A stretch of DNA of 64,000 nucleotides from CAVVDY01 sp963815775. Its GTDB lineage: Bacteria; Acidobacteriota; Terriglobia; Terriglobales; Acidobacteriaceae. Where the stretch lies: positions 1-64,000 of the forward strand of contig CAWFIB010000029.1 in NCBI GenBank assembly GCA_963815775.1. Direction: 5' to 3'. The notes below the pieces were generated by a model. That model was not told the origin of the DNA, made no database searches, and saw nothing but the letters and a program-made list of their open reading frames with translations. The translations under genes and the position numbers were made by a program. Every line of letters begins with the position of its first letter. Position 1 is the first letter of the stretch. Positions 18,501 to 26,467 of this stretch are shown piece by piece.

Positions 18501-18938
18501 TTAGATCAAGAGCTTGGCGACATGGAAGCCGCAGATCTGGGCGGCTTCCCGCAACCTCCTATCAGCCGTGACGAACAGATTTTGCGGTGGGGAACCTCCG
18601 CACCATGTGAAGGCAGCAGCCAACTGTAGAGAATCGGCCGCTCGCAAATCGTAGTTCTCTACCATCTGCTTTGCCAGCGTGCGCAAGCTTTCCGACGGCT
18701 GGACAACCACCCATTCAGTCGAGAGCTTGTTCGCCAACGCGCTGGCGGCGCTCCAGGTTGCCACATCCAACTGCTTCACACGTAACAACCGCGCGAGGGC
18801 CGCGGCCATGTCAACCGAAGTCGCCCACCAGACCACAGGTTGGTACTGCTTGTACAAGGCCACGGCGCGATTGGTGAGCGGTTCATGCACGCATAACGGC
18901 ACCAGGGCGCCCGCGTCCCAGAACGCAGGCGGACGCAC
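18501..18938 (-). CDS. PIN-domain toxin (VapC-like) of a type II toxin-antitoxin pair
   Basis: This 145-residue protein has the spaced acidic residues of PIN-domain ribonucleases: FWDAGALVPL at the N-terminus, a central LRAADSLQLAAA and FVTADRRLREAA near the end. VapC-like toxins cut RNA, often tRNA, when freed from the antitoxin. It starts at GTG 18938, directly after the stop codon of the antitoxin gene (TAA 18939-18941), with GAGGGG in the antitoxin tail as ribosome site. That layout implies one transcript with antitoxin first. Confidence 0.82.
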   Translation of the reverse strand: MRPPAFWDAGALVPLCVHEPLTNRAVALYKQYQPVVWWATSVDMAAALARLLRVKQLDVATWSAASALANKLSTEWVVVQPSESLRTLAKQMVENYDLRAADSLQLAAAFTWCGGSPPQNLFVTADRRLREAAQICGFHVAKLLI

Positions 18939-19226
18939 TTACCGCCCCTCGCGTTCTTCTTCCCAGATGCGCTCCATCACCTCGCGAGAAACGTTACCCG
19001 GAGGATCAGGCCATGACACAACCGCCGGCCGTTTCTTCTTCGGAGGCACGAGCACGCCTTGGGCAATGAGCCGTCGTTCCCGCTCCGGCCAGTCTTCCGT
19101 ATCGCATGGCACGATTCGCGCGACGGGTTTGTTGCGCTCGCACACCAGCACCTCTTCGCCCCGTTTCACGCGCTGAATGTGGGAACTCAGGTGGGCTTTG
19201 AGCTCGCCGATGTTCACTGTCTTCAT
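18939..19226 (-). CDS. Phd/YefM-type antitoxin
   Basis: About 95 residues. The N-terminal half has the Phd/YefM pattern MKTVNIGELKAHLSSHIQRV followed by EEVLVCERNKPVARIVP, which forms the DNA-binding dimer. The C-terminal half is the toxin-neutralising tail, rich in charge (WEEEREGR at the end). I prefer ATG 19226; an in-frame ATG at 19235 would add three residues. A perfect inverted repeat at 19246-19260 overlaps the likely promoter, which fits autoregulation. It is paired with the PIN toxin immediately downstream. Confidence 0.85.
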   Translation of the reverse strand: MKTVNIGELKAHLSSHIQRVKRGEEVLVCERNKPVARIVPCDTEDWPERERRLIAQGVLVPPKKKRPAVVSWPDPPGNVSREVMERIWEEEREGR

Positions 19227-19245
19227 GGTGAACATCCTACCAATA

Positions 19246-19260
19246 TGACTAAGTTAGTCA
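19246..19260. promoter_or_regulatory. Perfect palindrome TGACTAA-G-TTAGTCA, likely antitoxin operator
   Basis: The 7-bp arms are exact. On the minus strand a TTGACT (19261-19256) and TAGGAT (19239-19234) spaced 16 bp flank and overlap the palindrome, so a bound antitoxin dimer would block the promoter. TAGGAT could alternatively be read as the AGGA ribosome site of ATG 19226. Confidence 0.6.
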
Positions 19261-19279
19261 AGTGTAAGGTGAGAGTACT

Positions 19280-19314
19280 CCGTTCTTTCTCCGTGTCCTC
19301 CGTGCCTCCATGTG
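19280..19314. repeat. Intergenic repeat fragment of the CTCCGTG-CCTCCGTG family
   Basis: TTTCTCCGTGTCCTCCGTGCCTCCATGTGAA matches closely the two units at 39880-39945. The family sits only between genes here. Confidence 0.6.
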
Positions 19315-19363
19315 AATGTTCTTCTGCGCACGAGATACACTGGTCGCTTTGGAGATTGCGCTC

Positions 19364-20248
19364 ATGCCACGCGGCAACATTCCACGCCAACCTTCCAAAG
19401 CCGGACGCCAGGACCGGGTACAGAAGCCCGTCAGCCAGAAATCCGTTAGGACAACGGTGGCCCCGGCCAAGCCGGGCCTTGGCTTGGGTGGGAGAAAAAA
19501 ATCGAGCTCGGGTGCTCCACTCAAACCTTCGGTTGGTTTGAGTGGGAAAGGAAAAGCCGCTCCCAAGGGTTACAACCCCATCGCACCTGCGCGCGTGAAC
19601 GAGATCCTGAAGCGCCTGGATGAGCGCTACCCCGATGTCACCTGCGCCCTGCACCACAAGAGCGCGTGGGAGCTACTGGTGGCGACCATCCTTTCGGCGC
19701 AATGCACTGATGCGCGGGTAAACATGGTTACGCCTGTGTTGTTCGACAAATATCCCACGGTTGAGCACTTCGCCGCGCTGCAGCCGGAAGACCTGGAAGA
19801 CGATATTCGCTCCACCGGATTCTTTCGCAACAAGTCGAAGTCGCTGGTCGGAGCAGCTCGCAAGGTCGTGAACGACTTCGGCAGCCAGGTCCCGCGCACC
19901 ATGGACGAGCTACTCGGCATTCCCGGCGTGGCGCGCAAGACCGCCAACGTCGTGCTTGGCACCTGGTACAAAATTGCCGACGGCGTCGTGGTCGACACTC
20001 ACGTGCAACGCATTTCGCGCCGCCTGGAGCTGACGAAAAACGAGGACCCGCGCAAGATCGAGCAGGACCTGATGCAGGTCATTCCGCAAGATCACTGGAT
20101 CGGCTTCTCGCACCAGATCATTCATCACGGGCGGGCGCTGTGTATCGCGCGCAAACCCAAGTGCGCCGAATGCCCACTGGAGAATCTCTGCCACGCCGCC
20201 GATAAGACGTGGAGCACGGTAGAGATCCACAAGAGCGCGACGCCCTGA
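19364..20248 (+). CDS. nth: Endonuclease III with an N-terminal low-complexity extension
   Basis: Endonuclease III is a bifunctional DNA glycosylase/AP lyase of base-excision repair that removes oxidised pyrimidines. From ATG 19364 (GGAG nine bases upstream) the protein has 294 residues. The catalytic core starts near residue 73. It contains the helix-hairpin-helix LLGIPGVARKTANVVLG with catalytic Lys192, Asp211 in VVDTH, and the 4Fe-4S cluster cysteines C260, C267, C270 and C276 (C-x6-C-x2-C-x5-C, the canonical spacing). E. coli Nth has 211 residues. The extra 70-80 residues here are rich in Lys, Pro, Gly and Ser and look disordered, perhaps for DNA contact. The core is complete, so activity is expected. 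Confidence 0.93.
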   Translation: MPRGNIPRQPSKAGRQDRVQKPVSQKSVRTTVAPAKPGLGLGGRKKSSSGAPLKPSVGLSGKGKAAPKGYNPIAPARVNEILKRLDERYPDVTCALHHKSAWELLVATILSAQCTDARVNMVTPVLFDKYPTVEHFAALQPEDLEDDIRSTGFFRNKSKSLVGAARKVVNDFGSQVPRTMDELLGIPGVARKTANVVLGTWYKIADGVVVDTHVQRISRRLELTKNEDPRKIEQDLMQVIPQDHWIGFSHQIIHHGRALCIARKPKCAECPLENLCHAADKTWSTVEIHKSATP

Positions 20249-20316
20249 GAGGCGCCCGAATTCGACGTTCCAGACCCTCCTGGCGCATCTTTCCCAAGGT
20301 GCGATGGTAAGAACCG

Positions 20317-20322
20317 TATAAT
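20317..20322 (+). promoter_or_regulatory. TATAAT -10 element nine bases before the ATPase start codon
   Basis: A consensus -10 hexamer lies at 20317-20322 with ATG at 20332. Transcription would begin only a few bases before the codon, and no ribosome site is visible, so the mRNA may be nearly leaderless. A good -35 element is lacking. Confidence 0.45.
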
Positions 20323-20331
20323 GGCAGAGCC

Positions 20332-21423
20332 ATGCTGAAGCGCTTGTACATCGATAACTTTCTTTGCTTCATCAACTTCGAATACAGGCCTGAGAGGAAA
20401 CAACTCCTGCTCGGCGATAACGGGAGTGGCAAGTCGTCTGTGCTTACCGCACTCCGATATCTGAAACAGTTTGTTAAGGGCGACCAGAACCCGTTTACAG
20501 TCTCAACAAGAACGCGATGGCTAGATCGGCCCCTGCAAGTGTTTGAGATCGAAGTCGGTTTGGACGGGCTGGTGTATGAATACCGGGTAGAGATACGATT
20601 CGCGCCCGAAACCCGAAATCTGTCAGTTCAATTGGAGCGTTTAACCGTCTCTGGCTCACCTGTTTTCGAGGTTGCCAAGGGAGCAATTCGGTTCTTCTCG
20701 CTTAATGGCGACCCAGTCACCGTTGTACCTCTGGAAACTACAAAATCTGCTTTGTATCTGTCATCGCTGAGCAATCCACACGTTCGTCGTTTCGTCGAAT
20801 GGATGAATTGCGTGCATTGCTTCCGAATCGACGAGTATCCGTCAGCGATGGATGAGAGTGCGGAGAGAGAAGAAGCCGAACCGGATGACGAATTGGAGAA
20901 TCTCGCAGGTTGGTATCGTCATTTGATTCAGGCATACCCTGAACAAAACGTAAGCTTTCTATCCTCAATGAGAGAGGCGTTGAATGGTTTTCAGAGCCTC
21001 CGCTTCTCCGCTGATGAAGACGGGACAAGAAGGCTGCGAGCGGATTTCATGGGAGAGAAAAGCGGAAGAGTCAGCTACTCGATATCGGAACTCTCCGAAG
21101 GCCAAAGATGTCTGCTTGCTTTGTACATGATTCTTCATTTTCTGATAGTTAAAGGTCATACGGTCTTTATCGATGAACCCGACAACTTCATTGCAATCCG
21201 AGAAATCCAGCCTTGGCTGTTCGCGGCAGAGACAGCCGTGGAAGAGAATGCCGGACAACTTATCTTGATCTCTCACCACCCTGAAATACTCAACCAGTGG
21301 GCTTTGGAATATGGCTTACGATTCTTCCGGGAAGGTAACGGTCAGGTGCGAACCGAAAGATTCAGGCCTGATCCTAGGGGAGATTTGCAACCTTCCGAAG
21401 TCATGGCCAGGGGTTGGGAGTGA
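20332..21423 (+). CDS. ABC-type AAA ATPase (AAA_21/RloA-like), first gene of a putative defence pair
   Basis: A 363-residue ATPase of the SMC/OLD/AAA_15-21 kind: Walker A GDNGSGKS at 28-35, signature-like LSEGQ at 254-258, Walker B HTVFIDEPDN with the DEP at 281-283, and the H-loop ISHH at 313-316. The N-terminus MLKRLYIDNFLCFINF is the usual first strands of such ATPases. There is no long coiled-coil arm; only an acidic helical stretch near 175-200 lies between the lobes. It overlaps the downstream TOPRIM-like gene by four bases (GTGA). The pair is distinctly richer in A+T than its neighbours: two sampled 60-base lines are 35-42% G+C, against about 65% in nth. This suggests acquisition by transfer. 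Analogous ATPase-TOPRIM pairs are RloA/RloB, PARIS and Gabija. The specific family here is unrecognised. Confidence 0.82.
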   Translation: MLKRLYIDNFLCFINFEYRPERKQLLLGDNGSGKSSVLTALRYLKQFVKGDQNPFTVSTRTRWLDRPLQVFEIEVGLDGLVYEYRVEIRFAPETRNLSVQLERLTVSGSPVFEVAKGAIRFFSLNGDPVTVVPLETTKSALYLSSLSNPHVRRFVEWMNCVHCFRIDEYPSAMDESAEREEAEPDDELENLAGWYRHLIQAYPEQNVSFLSSMREALNGFQSLRFSADEDGTRRLRADFMGEKSGRVSYSISELSEGQRCLLALYMILHFLIVKGHTVFIDEPDNFIAIREIQPWLFAAETAVEENAGQLILISHHPEILNQWALEYGLRFFREGNGQVRTERFRPDPRGDLQPSEVMARGWE

Positions 21424-21974
21424 GTAGCCCATCTCAAGTCATAGTGATCGTCGAGGACGCGAATCACCGTATGCTGGTCTATCGATACCTTCGTGGACGT
21501 GGGTGTAATCGATACGCGATTCGCATTGAGCGTTCACCAGCCGGCGAAGGTAGCGCGGAACGCTGGGTTCGAGCCCGTTTTGCGAAGGAAGTAAGAGTTT
21601 TCCGAAGCCGCATCAGGCACGCGGAAACTGCGCTGATTGTGATCATCGATGCTGATGCTTTTACGATTCAGCACCGCCTCCAGCAGCTTGACCAGGCACT
21701 GACGGATTCCGGACAAGCCCTAGTGAATCCTGAGAGTGAGGAGATCGCTCGCCTCGTCCCTAAACGTAACATTGAGACATGGATTATGTGTCTCAATGGC
21801 GAACCCGTCGACGAGGACACAAACTACAAACCTACCCGCAACGACTGGACCGCCTTGATTCCTTCGGCTGCTGCTACGCTGGTCGCCTGGGCACATTCAG
21901 GCCGTGAACTGGCAGACCACTGTGTTGATTCGCTGCGAGCAGCAATTGGGGAACTTAAGCGCCTCAGCTTATAG
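21420..21974 (+). CDS. TOPRIM-like protein, second gene of the ATPase pair, probable nuclease effector
   Basis: I choose GTG 21420, which overlaps the ATPase stop (GTGA) and has AGGGG six bases upstream; TTG 21414 is the other option. The 184-residue protein has the pattern expected of a minimal TOPRIM: a hydrophobic strand ending in an acidic residue, VIVIVEDANHRML (E12), and a second strand with D-x-D, ALIVIIDADAF (D77, D79). It then has VPKRNIETWIM (114-123), a P-x-R-x-I-E-x-W-type motif that I associate with RloB/DUF4276-like proteins. These residues would bind Mg2+ in a nuclease. The translational overlap with the ATPase argues for a stoichiometric complex. Identification as TOPRIM is by motif reading and needs structural comparison. 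Confidence 0.68.
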   Translation: MSSPSQVIVIVEDANHRMLVYRYLRGRGCNRYAIRIERSPAGEGSAERWVRARFAKEVRVFRSRIRHAETALIVIIDADAFTIQHRLQQLDQALTDSGQALVNPESEEIARLVPKRNIETWIMCLNGEPVDEDTNYKPTRNDWTALIPSAAATLVAWAHSGRELADHCVDSLRAAIGELKRLSL

Positions 21975-21992
21975 TCGATGGAAGAGGCGTGC

Positions 21993-22937
21993 TTATTCTC
22001 GTAATTGCACGACCGGCAGCTCGAACGCGAGCTGCACCACCTTGCGATAGGCTGACGACGCTTCGCTCGGAGAAACCTCCTCAGGTCCCGCGCCGAGCCA
22101 TGCGGCGAGTGAGCGCAAAACCATCCCCTTGATAATCCCGACGCGCAACATCCACACTTTTATGGCAGAGAAATGCTTGCGCGCGTAGCGCAGCATGTTG
22201 CTGTACCAGAAGAGCTGCTTCTCGGCGAAGCTCAGTTTGCCCACGCTGTGCGCCCCGGAATGACGGAACCGCGCCGAAGGACAATAGACAATCGTCCGGC
22301 CTGAATCGATCAGGCGCTTGCAAAGATCGACGTCCTCAAACCACACCGGAGCAAACTGCGTATCCATGCCGCCAACCGCATCCCAGGCCTCGCGCATGAT
22401 GGCCAGACAGGCGCCGGCGGGCTGCTCGACCGGCTGTGGCTTCGAGTAGTCCGCGTCCAGACAGCGATAACGCCGATTCACCGGATTCGAGGGCCAAATC
22501 TGATTGATCAGCAACACTTCGCACAACAGGCTGGCAAGCGTGGGCAGGCGGCGGAAGGCGAACCCTCGTTGCAATGCGCCGGAAGCTTCCAGCAGTGCGC
22601 CTCCTGCCGCGGCAGCCGAATGCGCGGCCATGCAGTCCATCAGCGCGGCGACTGCACCGCGCTCCGCGATGGCGTCGGGATTCAGAAGGAGCATCACATC
22701 GCCGCTGGCCGCGCGAACTCCGTGATTCACCCCGGCCGCAAAGCCAAGGTTGCGCGAAATGCGCAGCAACTGCAGCGGATGCCCTGCTTCAAACGCCTTA
22801 ATCCGCTCGACGGTGTCGTCCTGCGAAGCGTTGTCCACGACGACGATTTCGCACTCTTCGCCGGCCAGTGCCTGCAGACATTGCACAATGCTTTCGGCTG
22901 AGTTGTAGGTGACGATAATGGCCGAGCAACGGGGCAT
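21993..22937 (-). CDS. Glycosyltransferase family 2 (rhamnosyltransferase-like)
   Basis: The protein begins MPRCSAIIVTYNSAESI, the classic GT2 N-terminus, if ATG 22937 is used; ATG 22952 adds five residues and is equally open. Further motifs are EIVVVDNASQDDTV, the metal-binding region LLLNPDAI (DxD-like), GACLAIMREAWDAVGGMDTQFAPVWFEDVDLCKRL (ED motif), and a basic C-terminal part. The layout matches family-2 transferases such as those that add rhamnose to surface glycans. It is divergent from the dTDP-rhamnose operon with only about 75 bases between start codons, so the two are likely co-regulated and it may use dTDP-rhamnose. The donor sugar is inference. Confidence 0.85.
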   Translation of the reverse strand: MPRCSAIIVTYNSAESIVQCLQALAGEECEIVVVDNASQDDTVERIKAFEAGHPLQLLRISRNLGFAAGVNHGVRAASGDVMLLLNPDAIAERGAVAALMDCMAAHSAAAAGGALLEASGALQRGFAFRRLPTLASLLCEVLLINQIWPSNPVNRRYRCLDADYSKPQPVEQPAGACLAIMREAWDAVGGMDTQFAPVWFEDVDLCKRLIDSGRTIVYCPSARFRHSGAHSVGKLSFAEKQLFWYSNMLRYARKHFSAIKVWMLRVGIIKGMVLRSLAAWLGAGPEEVSPSEASSAYRKVVQLAFELPVVQLRE

Positions 22938-23012
22938 GGAGGAAGCCCGCATTATAATCGTCGGTTCGCGAAGCCATCGGAATGCTTGCAGCTTTACCTT
23001 GAGACAGATCGC

Positions 23013-23570
23013 GTGGAAATCATTCAGACCCCATTGCCCGGAGTCGTTCTGCTCAAACCCAAAGTGTATGAGGACGCACGCGGCTTCTTCATGGAGACCT
23101 ACCGCGCCGATGCCCTGGCCGCCGCCGGCATCCATGAGCATTTCGTGCAGGACAATCACGCCCGTTCGGCGCGCGGCGTGTTACGCGGAATGCATTATCA
23201 GTTGCGGCATCCGCAGGGCAAGCTATGCCGGGTCGCGTTTGGTGAGGTCTTCGATGTGGCCGTCGACATCCGCGCCGGATCGCCAACCTTCGGCCAGTGG
23301 TATGGGGCCACGTTGTCAGCCGAAAACAAGCTCCAAATCTACATCCCTCCGGGCTTCGCCCACGGCTATGTCGTAAGGTCCAAGACCGTCGACTTCCTCT
23401 ACAAGTGCAGCGACTATCACCATGGCGAGGACGGCCACGGCGTTCTATGGAGCGATCCGCAACTTGCAATTGCATGGGAAGAGTCCGCTCCCATCCTTTC
23501 CGACAAGGACCAGCACTACGCTCCGCTGGCAGAGGTGCCGCGAGAGCTGCTGCCGAGGTATACGCCGTGA
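23013..23570 (+). CDS. rfbC: dTDP-4-dehydrorhamnose 3,5-epimerase
   Basis: RmlC converts dTDP-4-keto-6-deoxyglucose to the L-rhamno epimer. I start at GTG 23013 because the product MEIIQTPLPGVVLLKPKVY then aligns with the family start; the frame is open from TTG 22986. The cupin core is clear: DARGFFMETYR, FVQDNHARSARGVLRGMHYQ (catalytic His in GMHYQ), YIPPGFAHGY and VLWSDPQLAIAW. At 185 residues it is of normal length. It is the first gene of a tightly packed rml operon and overlaps rfbD by four bases. Confidence 0.94.
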   Translation: MEIIQTPLPGVVLLKPKVYEDARGFFMETYRADALAAAGIHEHFVQDNHARSARGVLRGMHYQLRHPQGKLCRVAFGEVFDVAVDIRAGSPTFGQWYGATLSAENKLQIYIPPGFAHGYVVRSKTVDFLYKCSDYHHGEDGHGVLWSDPQLAIAWEESAPILSDKDQHYAPLAEVPRELLPRYTP

Positions 23571-24487
23571 AGTTGATGGTCATCGGCAGGACCGGCCAGA
23601 TCGGCTGGCAATTGCAGCGCACCCTGGCTCCCTTCGGCGAGGTGCTCGCCTTCACGCGATCACAACTGGAGCTGTCCGATCCGGACAATGTCGCTGCGGT
23701 AGTGCGCCAGACCCGGCCTGACGTTCTGCTCAACGCCGCCGCCTACACGACCGTCGACAAGGCGGAGAGCGAGCCTGAAGTGGCGCGGATCATCAATGCC
23801 GTCTCGCCCAGCCGCATGGCGCTCGAGATGGCGCGTTCGGGCGGGCTGATGATCCACTACTCCACCGATTACGTTTTCGACGGCTCCAAACCGGGGCTGT
23901 ACAGCGAAGAGGATGCCACAGCTCCGCTCAATGTCTACGGGCAAACCAAGCTCGAGGGCGAGAAAGCCATCGCAGAAAGTGGATGCGCTTACATCATCCT
24001 GCGTACCTCCTGGGTGTATGACATCCGGGGCAAGAACTTCTTGCGCACCGTGCTTCGGCTGGCTCACGAAAAGCGCGAGTTGCACATGGTCGATGATCAG
24101 CATGGTGCGCCGACCTGGGCGAGGGCAATTGCCGAGGCCACGGCAGCCATCCTTGCCAAGTACACCGAGCAGGCTGCCGCATCAGGCCGCGACCGGACCG
24201 GCGTCTATCACCTCACCGCGGATGGCAGCACCACCTGGGCCGAGTTTGCCCAGACCATCCTTGAGGAATACGCTGAACTTTTGGAATGGCCGGCCGAGTT
24301 TGGGGAGTTTACCGGCCCGCTGCTTGCCCACCGGGTTGTGCCGATTGCCAGCACCACCTTCAAATCGGCCGCCCGGCGCCCGTTGAACTCACGCCTCAGC
24401 AATGCGAAGCTGCGGCGCGAGTTTGGTCTGCAGCTTCCGGACTGGCGGCAACTGCTGCGGCTTGCCATGCTCGACACCATTCGCTGA
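23567..24487 (+). CDS. rfbD: dTDP-4-dehydrorhamnose reductase
   Basis: RmlD performs the last, NAD(P)H-dependent step to dTDP-L-rhamnose. GTG 23567 overlaps the rfbC stop (GTGA), which fixes the start although the frame is open much further upstream. The 306-residue protein has the Rossmann motif MVIGRTGQIGWQL, the strand VLLNAAAYTTVDKAE, STDYVFDG and the catalytic YGQTKLEGE (YxxxK). The C-terminal substrate region includes GVYHLTADGSTTWAEF. A 128-base gap, with no frame of its own, separates it from rfbA; it may hold a processing site or internal promoter. Confidence 0.94.
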   Translation: MKLMVIGRTGQIGWQLQRTLAPFGEVLAFTRSQLELSDPDNVAAVVRQTRPDVLLNAAAYTTVDKAESEPEVARIINAVSPSRMALEMARSGGLMIHYSTDYVFDGSKPGLYSEEDATAPLNVYGQTKLEGEKAIAESGCAYIILRTSWVYDIRGKNFLRTVLRLAHEKRELHMVDDQHGAPTWARAIAEATAAILAKYTEQAAASGRDRTGVYHLTADGSTTWAEFAQTILEEYAELLEWPAEFGEFTGPLLAHRVVPIASTTFKSAARRPLNSRLSNAKLRREFGLQLPDWRQLLRLAMLDTIR

Positions 24488-24615
24488 CAATGGGTCAGGT
24501 GTTCTAGACTACGAGGCTTCTGTTCACGGTCTGCCGTTTGCCGACCATCCGTTTTGCGATCCAGGGTGGGGCGTAGCGTTCAGCACGGCCGGACCAGAGC
24601 CAGACGTGGAGTCCC

Positions 24616-25371
24616 ATGAAGGGCATCATTCTCGCGGGAGGGACCGGCTCACGCCTCTATCCTCTGACCCGTGTCACCAATAAGCACTTGCTCCCGGTAT
24701 ACGACCGGCCGATGATCTTTTACCCGCTGCAAATCCTGGTCGACGCAGGCGTGCGCGACATCCTCATCGTCACCGGTGGCCAGAATGCCGGTGACTTCCT
24801 GCGCCTGCTGCAGAACGGAAAGGAGTTCGGCCTGCAACAGCTCAGCTTCGCTTATCAGGAAGGCGAGGCCGGTATTGCCGACGCCTTGCGGCTCGCTGAA
24901 CCCTTCGCTAAGGGCGAAAAAATCTGTGTGGTGTTGGGAGACAACATCATCGAAGGCAACATCCACGCAGCGGCTGCGAGTTTTGAACGCCAGGACCGCG
25001 GGGCCCTGGTGTTGCTGAAGGAAGTGTCGGACCCTGAGCGTTTTGGGGTCCCGAGGTTCGAAGGCGAGCGCATCGTTGGCATCGAGGAGAAGCCCCGGCA
25101 GCCCAAGTCGCGATACGCCGTGACCGGAATCTATTTCTACGATGGAACGGTGTTCGATCGTATTCGCAAGCTGAAGCCTTCCGGCCGCAACGAATACGAG
25201 ATTACCGACATCAACAACAGCTATATCGCCGAGGGCACCCTGCATCACGCCATCATGGATGGCTGGTGGACTGACGCCGGCACCTTTGAATCTCTATGGC
25301 ATGCCAGCAACATGGTCCGCGAGAAGGTGTTGCGGGCGGGCCAGCTGGTAGCAGCCGCGGGTGAGCGATGA
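24616..25371 (+). CDS. rfbA: Glucose-1-phosphate thymidylyltransferase (short form)
   Basis: RmlA makes dTDP-glucose from dTTP and glucose-1-phosphate. The N-terminus MKGIILAGGTGSRLYPLT is the nucleotide-binding signature, followed by NKHLLPVYDRPMIFYPL, the metal site VVLGDNII, GIEEKPRQPKS and GWWTDAGTFESLW. With 251 residues it is about 40 shorter than classical RmlA and lacks most of the C-terminal helices that form the allosteric site. This may mean weaker dTDP-rhamnose feedback, which is inference. It overlaps rfbB by four bases (ATGA). Confidence 0.93.
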   Translation: MKGIILAGGTGSRLYPLTRVTNKHLLPVYDRPMIFYPLQILVDAGVRDILIVTGGQNAGDFLRLLQNGKEFGLQQLSFAYQEGEAGIADALRLAEPFAKGEKICVVLGDNIIEGNIHAAAASFERQDRGALVLLKEVSDPERFGVPRFEGERIVGIEEKPRQPKSRYAVTGIYFYDGTVFDRIRKLKPSGRNEYEITDINNSYIAEGTLHHAIMDGWWTDAGTFESLWHASNMVREKVLRAGQLVAAAGER

Positions 25372-26387
25372 AGCTGGCGATCACCGGCGGCGCGGGCTTT
25401 ATCGGCTCAAACTTCGTTCATCGCACCCTGGCCGCTCATCCTGACTGGAAGCTGGTGGTCATCGACAAGCTGACCTACGCCGGCAATCTCAAGAACCTGG
25501 AGCCGGCGCTGCCGTCGGGCCGCTGCCACTTCGAACAACTGGACATCTGCGACATCGCGGTTGCTGAGCTGCTGCGCGGCTGCGACGCGGTAATCCATTT
25601 TGCGGCGGAGAGCCACGTCGATCGCAGCATCGAGGATGCCGCCGCCTTCGTACGCACCAACGTCGAAGGTACCCACAATCTCATTCAGTCATCCCGGAAG
25701 GCAGAAGTTCCCCGGTTCATTCACATCAGCACGGATGAGGTCTATGGCAGTTTGGCGGACGAAGGGCAATTCACCGAGGAGTCGCCCATCCAGCCCAACA
25801 GTCCTTATGCTGCGACCAAGGCGGCCTCAGACCTGCTGGTCCTGTCCTACGTCCGCACCCATGGCTTCCCGGCAATCATCACCCGCTGCTCCAACAACTA
25901 CGGCCCATATCAGTTCCCGGAAAAATTCATTCCGCTGATGATCGCGCAGGCGCTTGGCGGCCAGGAATTGCCGGTGTATGGAAAGGGCGCCAATGTGCGC
26001 GATTGGATTCACGTCAGCGACCATTGCGACGCTATCGACGTAGTCCTCCAGCAAGGCCGCGTGGGCGAGGTATACAACATCGGCGGCGGGCGTGAGATGC
26101 GCAACCTCGAGGTCGCCCGGCTCATTCTCAGCACGCTGGGCCGGCCGGAAAGCCTCATCACCTTCGTGAAAGACCGCCTGGGACACGACCTGCGCTACGC
26201 GCTGAACTGCGACAAGTTGTCACGGGAAACCGGCTGGAGCGCGAAGATTTCCTTTGAGGACGGCCTGGCAGCGACCATCGACTGGTATCAGGGGAACCGC
26301 CCGTGGCTCGATGATGTCCGCTCGGGCCATTACCGCGAGTATTTCGACCGGCACTACGTCAACCGCGAGAACACATTCGCAAATTAG
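25368..26387 (+). CDS. rfbB: dTDP-glucose 4,6-dehydratase
   Basis: RmlB dehydrates dTDP-glucose to the 4-keto-6-deoxy intermediate. The 339-residue SDR enzyme shows MKLAITGGAGFIGSNFVH, AAESHVDRSIEDA, HISTDEVYGSL, the catalytic YAATKAASD and TRCSNNYGPYQFPEKFIP, all standard for the family. It ends the operon. An inverted repeat at 26412-26442 closes transcription. Confidence 0.95.
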   Translation: MKLAITGGAGFIGSNFVHRTLAAHPDWKLVVIDKLTYAGNLKNLEPALPSGRCHFEQLDICDIAVAELLRGCDAVIHFAAESHVDRSIEDAAAFVRTNVEGTHNLIQSSRKAEVPRFIHISTDEVYGSLADEGQFTEESPIQPNSPYAATKAASDLLVLSYVRTHGFPAIITRCSNNYGPYQFPEKFIPLMIAQALGGQELPVYGKGANVRDWIHVSDHCDAIDVVLQQGRVGEVYNIGGGREMRNLEVARLILSTLGRPESLITFVKDRLGHDLRYALNCDKLSRETGWSAKISFEDGLAATIDWYQGNRPWLDDVRSGHYREYFDRHYVNRENTFAN

Positions 26388-26411
26388 GGAATTCCGCATT
26401 CTGCCGCTTCT

Positions 26412-26442
26412 AAAAAAAAGGGCGGCGTCGCCGCCGTCCTTT
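26412..26442. terminator. Bidirectional terminator between rfbB and the convergent secreted-protein gene
   Basis: A run of eight A, then AGGGCGGCG-TCG-CCGCCGTCC, then TTTC. The G+C stem flanked by A and T runs can terminate from both sides. It lies 25 bases after rfbB and 25 bases beyond the stop of the minus-strand gene. Confidence 0.75.
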
Positions 26443-26467
26443 CAGCAACACCCGCAAAAAACAGCTC

